A stretch of 64,000 nt of DNA from Muricea muricata (lineage: Eukaryota; Cnidaria; Anthozoa; Malacalcyonacea; Plexauridae), in the NCBI GenBank assembly GCA_963855995.1, contig OY979726.1:8408701-8472700 (forward strand). Direction: 5' to 3'. This document shows positions 51,526 to 57,863 of this stretch, piece by piece (positions within the stretch are counted from its first letter, which is position 1; each line of letters opens with the position of its first letter). The notes beneath the pieces were generated by a model. That model had not been told where the DNA came from. It ran no database searches and saw nothing but the letters and a program-made list of their open reading frames with translations. Both the position numbers and the translations under genes were made by a program.

Positions 51526-51729
51526 AACCTTAAGAAGATAGCACCAATGGACATAAGTCACGTAGAATTTTTTTTAAGTAATCGTCAAATAATGATTGAA
51601 GAAAAATTGTTGAAGTGTTACGCAGAGGAAACTGCATCCCGTGTCATGGTCTTAGTAACGGAATATAGCTCTAAAACGAAAACAATGAACTGCCAGACTT
51701 CACGTTACAAAATAATGCAGCGAAATTAA
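51508..51729 (+). CDS. Hypothetical 73-aa protein, left end of the element
   Basis: First ATG at 51508, stop TAA at 51727-51729; the open frame extends upstream to a GTG at 51490. The start lies about 120 bp inside the left terminus and reads inward. A poly(A) signal AATAAA stands at 51741-51746, 12 bases after the stop, which supports it as the last or only exon of a transcribed gene. The product starts MAFQSDNLKK, is mixed in charge with a basic C-terminal third, and shows no signal peptide, membrane segment or zinc motif. I do not recognise it. Its 3' end overlaps the opposite-strand frame that continues past the RING-like exon. It could be the first exon of a longer gene, or chance. Confidence 0.4.
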   Translation: MAFQSDNLKKIAPMDISHVEFFLSNRQIMIEEKLLKCYAEETASRVMVLVTEYSSKTKTMNCQTSRYKIMQRN

Positions 51730-51740
51730 TTATTCTTATG

Positions 51741-51746
51741 AATAAA
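51741..51746 (+). terminator. Poly(A) signal AATAAA
   Basis: Canonical hexamer just downstream of the stop of the 73-aa ORF. Confidence 0.45.
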
Positions 51747-51773
51747 ACAATATAGGTATATTCTAAGACTTGC

Positions 51774-51894
51774 CTGCATGTGGGGCAGAAAAATGTTTCG
51801 TTAAAATTAAGAATGAACTCTTGTAGTTCGTTAGCATGCAACACATGTCCGCATGCTGGTTTCATTATAAATTCATTACACAGGGAACATGTAT
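51774..51894 (-). CDS. RING-like zinc-finger exon (partial gene)
   Basis: Minus-strand open frame encoding a metal-binding pattern: C-x2-C (CSLC), eight residues, C-G-H-x2-H (CGHVLH), then 17 residues later C-x2-C (CPTC). That matches a RING or RING-related finger of ubiquitin ligases, but the position expected to hold the sixth ligand (after HAN) is Glu, so the site is incomplete. There is no ATG upstream in frame. Instead the frame is preceded by a pyrimidine-rich tract ending tcatattttag at 51895, a strong splice acceptor. A possible GC-type donor (CAG/GCAAGT) follows the last Cys at 51773. The inference is an internal exon of a spliced gene whose other exons I cannot place. A decayed fragment is equally possible. 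Chance is less likely, given the ordered Cys/His pairs. Confidence 0.5.
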
Positions 51895-52275
51895 CTAAAA
51901 TATGAGAAAAAAACAATGAGATTTTACTTTATGGTTAATAAATATTTTCCGTTTTTCCATATTTATGTTAATAATTTGTTCACGTATGTAGTTAGTTATA
52001 TACACAGTTTATTACAAATGATTGCATTTGCATGATGTGTCTAAAAGATAAAAAATGAAAGTGGACTTATAGAACTACAAATACAAGAAATGAAATAATT
52101 GATATTAAATGCTTACCAATTCGGCTTTCCATGTTGATCACTGTACGTTGTTGATTACTATATAGTCTTTGGGAGCCTTAGGTTATTTGATTGTGTTTGT
52201 ACTGCGGTCATGAATATATTAACCGTGTTATCTCTAGATTAGGTAAACTTCATTGTTGCTCAGTAGGCCCTACGG

Positions 52276-52635
52276 TTATGCTTGCTGTGATTATTGTGTT
52301 TATATTTCTAGTTATAGGTAGATTCCTTTCTTGCCGTAGGTTATGCGTTATTCAGTTCTTGCTGTGATTGTTGAGTTTATTTCAACTCCTATAGAGTAAA
52401 TAGATTCATTTTCAAGGTCAGGAAGATTCTTTTCTTTCTGTAGGTCATGCATTATTTTGTTCTTGCTGTGATTGCTGAGTTTATTTCAACTCCTACAGAG
52501 TATAGGTAGATTCCTTTCTTGCTGTAGGTCAAGCGTTGTTCGGTTCTTACTGTGATGATCGTCTTGTTTCAAGGTCAGGAAGATTCTTTTCTTTCTGTAG
52601 GTCATGCGTTATTTTGTTCTTGCTGTGGTTGTGCT
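52276..52635. repeat. Degenerate minisatellite in the element
   Basis: The phrase cttgctgtga or close variants recurs at 52281, 52358, 52462, 52546 and 52619, giving steps of 73-104 bp. Longer shared phrases include caaggtcaggaagattctt (about 52413 and 52570) and gtttatttcaactcct (about 52374 and 52479). Unit length varies because a block of about 20 bp is present or absent. Confidence 0.7.
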
Positions 52636-52867
52636 ATTTACAAAAATACATCAGCCAGGAGTCATTCTGCTTTCACGCAGTGGATCGTGGTTAGGTGTCG
52701 TTCTGTTTTTCATTGTACTAGACCAGTTAATGCTAATTAAATTTATTCGGGTTAGTTTGCGTTATGATTATTAGTGTACCCTGAAAATTTGGCGGGAAAT
52801 CCGTGCATATAAAAATAGTGGGTGTTTCATTGCGTCCACTGACAAGGAGGTTTTCGACCCTTTTTTT

Positions 52868-52940
52868 GTGGCGGATCGTGGCGTATTTGTGGCGGATCGT
52901 GGCGGATCTAATTATTATTCATGTATTTCTGTGGCAGATC
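52868..52940. repeat. Short GTGGCGGATC repeats
   Basis: GTGGCGGATC at 52868, 52889 and 52899, with variants gtggcgtatt at 52878 and gtggcagatc at 52931, followed by repeated aattattattcatgt. Function unknown; probably replication slippage. Confidence 0.65.
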
Positions 52941-53590
52941 AATTATTATTCATGTAATCAAGTAATAATTATTCATGCAATATGAATATTTAAAACGAGG
53001 ATAATTTATAGAGCATTTTTTTGTTATGCAAATTTGTTCTAGAAAGTTCTAAAAGGTTTCGATCTCGTGCAACGGAATTTCCCCACGATTGCACCATCAT
53101 GTCGAAATACTATTTGTTGCACTTACGTTCGGTCTAACGAGAAGGAGTAAATAAGTTTTATTGAAGATTGGACTGTACTCATATCATCTCATCGAAGTCT
53201 ATACAAGTTATCATAGTTTTCTGAGGCAATTTAATTGGGATAATTAAGAGAGGGTATGATCTCCATTCCACGCAGTGTTGTGTATTTTGTAACTGAGTTT
53301 GACACATTGAATTTTTAATAACACCATAGGGGGAATTAATAATTGTTGATGAAATGAGAAAAAATATGTGACATGAGAAAACAATATGTGGTGTAAGATG
53401 GTACTTAATTTGAACTGTGTGAAACTAATACATCGGACAACATGAGACGTAATGCGATAAATTTCCCCATTTAAAATGAACTTTTAGACAACAGCGACTT
53501 TTGCAAGGCTTTTACCAATGAAATGCCCACTTTGTATAACTTAAGAAATGTTTTTAATTTTTTTTGAACTGTTGAGCTACGGAAAAATAG

Positions 53591-53795
53591 TTTATGAGAT
53601 GAGCGGATGAGCACCTGCTCATATATAACTGCTCATGAGCACATGCTCATACGCTCATATGGTCCGATGTGACTCACCAGGTTAGTATGGCTATATTTTG
53701 TTAGTCTTATACAAGTTTATGCGATGAGCAGATGAGCACTTGCTCATAATTGCTCATGAGCACATGCTCATACGCTCATAAGGCCTGATGGCCCG
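53591..53795 (+). repeat. Internal inverted repeat, left arm, with TGAGCA palindromes
   Basis: Two tandem units of about 125 bp (starts 53591 and 53716), the second truncated. Each is packed with TGAGCA and its complement TGCTCA, arranged as palindromes such as gagcacctgctc, gagcacttgctc and tgctcatgagca. It matches the right arm at roughly 90 percent by eye, with a 4-bp length difference early in the arm. Dense palindromes of this kind suit binding of a dimeric protein. Confidence 0.8.
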
Positions 53796-53853
53796 ACAGT
53801 TATAACCCTCCCATGTATTAAAATAATACCAAACTCGGATATGTATATATAAT

Positions 53854-53859
53854 TTTATT
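53854..53859 (-). terminator. Poly(A) signal for the 163-aa gene
   Basis: AATAAA on the minus strand, about 29 bases past the stop of the 163-aa ORF, in an AT-rich tract. This is the usual place for a eukaryotic 3' end. Confidence 0.55.
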
Positions 53860-53887
53860 GAGAACAATATGAAAAATATTAATGTAG

Positions 53888-54379
53888 TTAATAATCTTTT
53901 TCATCATCACTGTCCTCAGTGAAACTGTAGTCTTTTAAATGTCTGTTAATAAGAAATTTTCTTTTATTGATAGCTGCTTCCATAGCCTCTTCTGGCTCAA
54001 AATCCTCATCATTCACGAATGCATCCTTTGTTTGCATTATTTTCTTATGCACGGGATCTTTCTTTAGTTGTTGTATCCATTGGAGACGCTGCAAATAGAT
54101 ACTTCTCAATTCCTTTTGTAGCTCAGGCAGAATATTAGAGTAAGCTGTTTCTCCAGCGGTTTTCTCATCCAGACCACTATGAGTCAAATTTATCTTCATT
54201 TCCTGAAAAGCCGCCTGATGCTTTTGCATCGCTTCTTCTACCATAGGCATCCAAGGATCCGCTTCTTCCTCTTCAGTTTCCGTCTCACTGTCTGTTGTCA
54301 TCGGACTTTCAGACCCGTGAGTTGCAACGCTCGAAGCATCATCCTCTGAGTCCACTGTCTGACTTTCCGTTTCTGACAT
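53888..54379 (-). CDS. Acidic/helical 163-aa protein of unknown function
   Basis: ATG at 54379, stop TAA at 53888-53890. Residues 1-41 are Ser/Thr/Glu/Asp-rich and low complexity (start MSETESQTVD, later ETETEEEEADPW), an acidic disordered tail. Residues 42-150 look alpha-helical and amphipathic, with many Gln, Lys and Met, ending in a short acidic tail. The same frame continues upstream through a C-x2-C-x12-H-x4-C zinc-finger pattern to a TGA at 54467-54469, so the native protein may have been a finger plus acidic plus helical protein now starting at an internal Met. A poly(A) signal follows. From memory, similar finger-acidic-helical proteins occur as multicopy genes in cnidarians and other invertebrates; I cannot verify this here and assign no function. 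It is the longest and best supported coding region in the window. Confidence 0.65.
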   Translation of the reverse strand: MSETESQTVDSEDDASSVATHGSESPMTTDSETETEEEEADPWMPMVEEAMQKHQAAFQEMKINLTHSGLDEKTAGETAYSNILPELQKELRSIYLQRLQWIQQLKKDPVHKKIMQTKDAFVNDEDFEPEEAMEAAINKRKFLINRHLKDYSFTEDSDDEKDY

Positions 54380-54403
54380 TTCTCTCTCTTCGCTTTTCAG
54401 CGG

Positions 54404-54469
54404 ACAATACTCTTTTTCGTGTCGACGTAGATTGAAACCACGATTAAATGTTTTCCCGCAAAATTTTCA
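54404..54469 (-). pseudogene. C2HC zinc-finger remnant in frame with the 163-aa ORF
   Basis: Reading upstream from the ATG, the frame stays open and shows Cys (54458-54460), GKTF, twelve residues, His (54419-54421), four residues, Cys (54404-54406): the classical finger spacing C-x12-H-x4-C with the usual Gly-Lys-Thr-Phe and Leu positions. The first Cys ligand should lie three codons before the visible Cys, and exactly there stands TGA. One base change from a Cys codon accounts for it. The likely reading is an inactivating substitution. Sequencing error, or recoding of TGA, are less likely alternatives. Confidence 0.6.
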
Positions 54470-54530
54470 GCTCATTCCGCTAGAACTGATTGTGTAGAAA
54501 TGCCTTGTCGTTGAGCAGCACTGTATTTTT

Positions 54531-54590
54531 GTGAGCATGTGAGCAAGTGCTCATAAGAAGTTATGAGCAGGTACTCAAATGTTGATAAGG
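54531..54590. repeat. Third, diverged TGAGCA cluster
   Basis: Contains gtgagcatgtgagcaagtgctcat and ttatgagcaggtactc, resembling half an arm unit in the right-arm orientation. It lies upstream of the 163-aa ORF, between it and the 104-aa ORF, where a promoter would be expected. Confidence 0.6.
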
Positions 54591-54805
54591 CCCTACCTGT
54601 TAGGTATTGACAGTTATGGCCTACGTATGTAGGTCCCAACTATTGGTATGGGCACTTGCTTATATGAGGTTGACCAGAGGTCGATGTGGGTCTATTTGGA
54701 GTCGATGTGACATCGATGTAGGGTGGATGTATTGAGGACATGCAAATAAAACGACGCCAACAGGTGTATATAGCCTTTATGTACTACAGCTATTTTTTAA
54801 AAGTT

Positions 54806-55120
54806 TCATAATGTTTGTTCTATTAATTCCTTCTCACAAACGTTTTGACAAATGTCATGTGCGACAGACAAGGCCAACTTCCTACATAACAAACTCTGGC
54901 ACAGCGTTCCCCAGTTGTTTCTAAGTCTTCTAATTTCTTTAAGGTTACGGCATGCATCGTCTACCATACTGTTTAACATCCAGGTTTGTACGTCAACCCT
55001 CCGTTTACGAAGGTATAAAGCAGTCCTCTTTTTCTTCAAATATGCAACTCTTTTTCTAGCCTCTGCCACAAGCTTGTTCAAGTCATGTAACCGCAAAAAG
55101 TTCTCCATTAAACTGGCCAT
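54806..55120 (-). CDS. Basic 104-aa hypothetical protein
   Basis: ATG at 55118-55120, stop at 54806-54808. The N-terminal half is strongly basic and helical (residues about 20-42 contain KKKR and RKRR), compatible with nucleic-acid binding or a nuclear localisation signal. The second half has four Cys without a clear metal-site spacing. Immediately before the ATG is gacttttag, which puts a stop in frame but also looks like a splice acceptor, so this could be an exon. It lies upstream of the 163-aa ORF on the same strand, separated by about 430 bp holding the diverged TGAGCA cluster. No poly(A) signal was seen close to its stop. No family recognised; may be non-functional. Confidence 0.35.
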   Translation of the reverse strand: MASLMENFLRLHDLNKLVAEARKRVAYLKKKRTALYLRKRRVDVQTWMLNSMVDDACRNLKEIRRLRNNWGTLCQSLLCRKLALSVAHDICQNVCEKELIEQTL

Positions 55121-55249
55121 CTAAAAGTCCTATCCCTGTGAAAGTTGCAAGCAGTATATGCTCTTATCGACTCAAATTTAACATTTTTTACTGTTGGTTG
55201 GATAACTGAAAACCAATCAGATTTAAAAATGGTATGTTTCATATGTGAC

Positions 55250-55460
55250 CGGGCCATCGGGCAACATTGGGCCTTATGAGCGTATGAGCATGTGTTCATG
55301 AGCAGTTATGAGCAGGTGCTCATCTGCTCATTACATAAACTTGTACAAGACTATCAAAATATAGCTACACTAACCTGGTGAGTCACATCAGGCCATATGA
55401 GCGTATGAGCAAGTGGTCGTGAGCAGTTATGAGCAGGTGCTCATCTGCTCATCGCGTAAA
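55250..55460 (-). repeat. Internal inverted repeat, right arm
   Basis: Reverse complement of the left arm, again two units, including ctcaccaggttag on the complementary strand and the TGAGCA/TGCTCA palindromes. The adjoining frame 55108-55299 starts in this arm and is not taken as a gene. Confidence 0.8.
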
Positions 55461-55464
55461 ATTG

Positions 55465-56575
55465 TACGGGACAGGAAATTGTAACAAGATGTAGCAATAC
55501 TAGTCTTAATACTTTACAAAATATAATATTCCAAATGCTAATCTGTGTGATCACTTACGCAACCGAAGAAACGTCTTTCCACCAATATTTTGCTCTAAAA
55601 AAGTATACATTTTTGCATTCGCTATATCCCCTTTATCTCCCTTCTGAAACTTTGTATTCAGCGTTGCAAAGCGATTATGTGCAGACATAAAACTAACTAG
55701 AAATACATGCATGCAGCAACCCCTCGCCACTAACTAAGAGCAACTGTATTTTCGGAATTACATGAAGTACTAATATAGGTTGTTGTCATAGCAACACGGC
55801 AATTGTTTTTTGTATTAATTTTTCAAAATGACAAAATATTGGGTTTTTAATCCTTGTTTTATTGAAAATTTTTTGAAATGGCACAACATTTGTCATCGGT
55901 ATGTTATTACGCCTAATGTAAGCTTAAATTTGGTATAAAATACGACCTACTAATTACATATATTAGACGTTTTTAAATATTTATGAAACTAAATTTTTAT
56001 CTACATAAACTTTGAGTTTGAAACAAAACCGTTTCAAGCCAATTTTGTATCTTCGCTCATATTCTTTTACATGTCAAGTTCGTCAATATTTTGAAATACA
56101 GTAATAAGAAGACAGTCTTGCATTTACAAAACATAAACTTACTCTGGAATTTAAGCACTAAACAGTGAATAGACTGGGGGAGTACGGCTACGCCGGCCTT
56201 TATAAAGCATTAAAACACAAGTATAAATACGCATTATCAACAAACTTGCCTTGTGTTTCACGCCGTAATCAATTCTTGGCGCTTCTCTGTATTTTCCCAG
56301 AATTAATCTCTCTTTAAGAGTCAATGACCACCCTTCGTTGGTTGTGAAAGTTGCCGAATCTTTTTGCAAAAATACAAAATATTGTAGTGCAAAAAGCAAA
56401 TTCAGATATTTGCTGTCAGTTGAATTCGTGATTAATCAATCAACAATAAATTTTAAATCTGGCCAATCAGTGTTAGCCATTCATGATAGTCCACCATATT
56501 GTTGAGATCAGTGAGGACATACCACTTTTACTACCTATCACGAGCAACGACTTTCAACTCCGCTAATACGAAATT
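55465..56575. other. Element interior without a supported gene
   Basis: AT-rich. The minus-strand frame at 56151-56399 has no ATG start (it opens with TTG) and no recognisable motif, so it is not called. Nothing else identified. Confidence 0.55.
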
Positions 56576-56583
56576 AGTAACCC

Positions 56584-56633
56584 TCGCCCCGGGCTTACGC
56601 CCGGAACGGCGCTTCGCGCCGTTGGCTCGGGGA
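56584..56633. repeat. GC-rich double hairpin
   Basis: Two adjacent perfect hairpins in an AT-rich setting: CCGGGC-TTAC-GCCCGG (56589-56604) directly followed by AACGGCGC-TTC-GCGCCGTT (56605-56623), then ggctcgggg, whose CGGGG could pair with the leading CCCCG. The form resembles the small mobile double-hairpin elements described from organelle genomes. Here it could be a tiny mobile insertion or a structured regulatory site. Confidence 0.75.
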
Positions 56634-56697
56634 TAATACTCTATTGACAAAGGGGTGAATCAAACTGATTGCTCTATATGTGTTATGAAGCCAATAA

Positions 56698-56922
56698 TTA
56701 AAAGAGAAAATTAAAAGCAGAATAATATTTAGAGTCCTTAGGCCAGCAGCTTTGATTACATAGGCTGGTAGGCGTACTTCCGTACGTACATCGAATGTGC
56801 ATCCCTGAACATGTACGTATCATAGCCCATTGCTCTTCTTCCTCGTTAAAGATAAAAATCTCAACAAGGAAATCTAATTGCTCATAATTCTCACATTCTT
56901 TTATCATTATTTTCAAATCCAT
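56698..56922 (-). CDS. Small 74-aa ORF, doubtful
   Basis: ATG at 56922, stop at 56698. The product starts MDLKIMIKE, has an acidic patch (NEEEEQW) and three Cys in the second half without a metal-binding pattern. No membrane segment, signal peptide or recognised family. It lies on the same strand as the other minus-strand ORFs, between the right-end ORF and the double hairpin. It may be an exon or chance; kept because it has a true ATG and the strand agrees with its neighbours. Confidence 0.2.
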   Translation of the reverse strand: MDLKIMIKECENYEQLDFLVEIFIFNEEEEQWAMIRTCSGMHIRCTYGSTPTSLCNQSCWPKDSKYYSAFNFLF

Positions 56923-57282
56923 GTCGTGCTCAATCGCTCTTAGATCAATATAACTGTCCTCGTCTGGAACAAGCTGACAAACTCTTATACGACCGACCTA
57001 GGGATTTTGACTGTCGTGTATATGAGACTGACATTTTCTTAATATCATAGTTAGAACTAATAAGCATAATAATAGAGCTTCATTTAAATACACTAGCATC
57101 AATAGCTTCAGAAATATCTGGCCTGCATGATATATGTGTTTAAAGAATACTACAAAATACATATGTAAAAATTATATCATTTTTTAAAAAGCGATTAGCT
57201 ATTTTCCATCCCTCCAATAGTACAAATAGTTCAGTATGCACTGAACGTCAAGGCCTTTCTCTAAATTATACAGTTCCTCTAA

Positions 57283-57660
57283 CTAATAAAGAAATAGAAG
57301 GTCTATATCCTCATCCTGTAATCCCTTGAAGTGTTCTTTCACACCACTACACCAAGCAATCTTCAATATTTTTGCCGCCTCAAGAAACGAGCCCCAAACT
57401 AGTTCGCTATTTTTCAAGCGTTTTACCGTTTCCACACCAAAGGTATGCCAAGATTCATCTACTGCACAATCACATGTTTCAAACAACTGCTTAATTTCAC
57501 TTGCTACAAAATCGGCAAAAATTGCTTCAAGCAACCGTAAAGGATCTCGCCAGTCAACATTTGTGTAATCCCTTTGTAGCAGCATGACTTTATAGAACAA
57601 CCTCAAATGTCTCTTGTTTGATAATATAACTTCCAAAAGTTTAGGCAAGTATACTGACAC
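57283..57660 (-). CDS. Helical 125-codon open frame at the right end, probably an exon
   Basis: Open from a GTG at 57660 to TAG at 57283-57285. The first ATG is at codon 26, leaving 100 residues from there. The frame opens 79 bp inside the right terminus and reads inward, the mirror position of the 73-aa ORF at the left. The translation looks like a real soluble globular protein: regular amphipathic helices, ordinary amino-acid mix, six Trp or Cys-rich spots (DWRDPLRLLEA, CDCAVDESWHTFG, ELVWGSFLEAAKILKIAW). The region before the frame offers possible acceptors, so it may be the last exon of a spliced gene. I do not recognise the family. An unplaced accessory protein of the element is the working view. 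Confidence 0.4.
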   Translation of the reverse strand: MSVYLPKLLEVILSNKRHLRLFYKVMLLQRDYTNVDWRDPLRLLEAIFADFVASEIKQLFETCDCAVDESWHTFGVETVKRLKNSELVWGSFLEAAKILKIAWCSGVKEHFKGLQDEDIDLLFLY

Positions 57661-57739
57661 ACTCTTGTGAGTTTAGCTAAATAGTGAACTTCGTAATTAA
57701 TATGACTCGTCTCAATGGTGTTCGCGGTAAAAACAGAAC

Positions 57740-57857
57740 TTCCGGTTAACATGCGCGCGCCACGGTATACACATCATAGCCTGGTAACTAACTGACACGG
57801 GTAAGAGCTCCTGAAAAAATGCTGACGTAAGTGTTCTATACCTGCACCATACATACT
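57740..57857 (-). repeat. Right terminal inverted repeat (118 bp)
   Basis: Reverse complement of the left terminus with two mismatches in 118. High identity argues that insertion is not ancient, in contrast to the absence of an intact transposition gene. Confidence 0.92.
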
Positions 57858-57863
57858 AAGCTG
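57858..57863. repeat. Target-site duplication, right (AAGCTG)
   Basis: Second copy of the 6-bp duplication. Removing the element plus one copy restores an ordinary satellite junction, tagaagctgtcttttag. Confidence 0.85.

Larger units (their letters stand above)
51920..53590. other. Element interior without a supported gene
   Basis: AT-rich. It holds a degenerate tandem repeat at 52276-52630 and short GTGGCGGATC repeats at 52868-52940, both listed separately. The frames at 52552-52740 and 52803-52985 lie in or beside these repeats and look like chance. Nothing else recognised. Confidence 0.6.
53591..55460. mobile_element. Possible nested element bounded by internal inverted repeats (1,870 bp)
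   Basis: Two long inverted arms (53591-53795 and 55250-55460) enclose the 163-aa and 104-aa ORFs and a third, diverged copy of the motif cluster at 54531-54590. Such an arrangement could be a second transposon inserted in the first, or an internal functional part of the large element. I found no target-site duplication at the outer borders of the arms, so transposon status is unproven. Confidence 0.4.
51269..57857. mobile_element. DNA transposon, 6,589 bp, 118-bp inverted termini, Polinton-like ends
   Basis: A single non-satellite block bounded by near-perfect inverted repeats (51269-51386 and 57740-57857) and a 6-bp target duplication. The termini start AG and end CT. Long inverted repeats, AG ends and 6-bp duplications together are known for Polinton/Maverick elements. 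However, those are usually 15-20 kb and encode a protein-primed polymerase and an integrase, and neither is visible here. Dada and IS3EU elements also make duplications of about 6 bp and remain possible. No ORF exceeds 163 codons, so the copy is non-autonomous, a deletion derivative, or a spliced gene set I cannot assemble by eye. Base composition and content differ sharply from the satellite. ORFs near both ends read inwards from the termini. Confidence 0.85.

Noticed and set aside
51669-51680. gctctaaaacg shared between transposon and satellite
   Set aside because: Eleven bases only, with no extension either side; chance in AT-rich DNA.
52552-52740. Plus-strand 62-codon frame containing CSCCGC
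   Set aside because: Made largely of the minisatellite; the Cys run comes from repeated ttgctgtg.
54852-55124. Plus-strand 90-codon frame
   Set aside because: Antisense shadow of the 104-aa ORF; the minus strand has the better composition and agrees with the neighbouring genes.
55108-55299. Minus-strand 63-codon frame
   Set aside because: Starts inside the internal inverted repeat arm and overlaps the 104-aa ORF; no protein-like features.
56151-56399. Minus-strand 82-codon frame
   Set aside because: No ATG at the start, no motif, no poly(A) signal; chance cannot be excluded.
57326-57568. Plus-strand 80-codon frame
   Set aside because: Antisense shadow of the right-end helical open frame.
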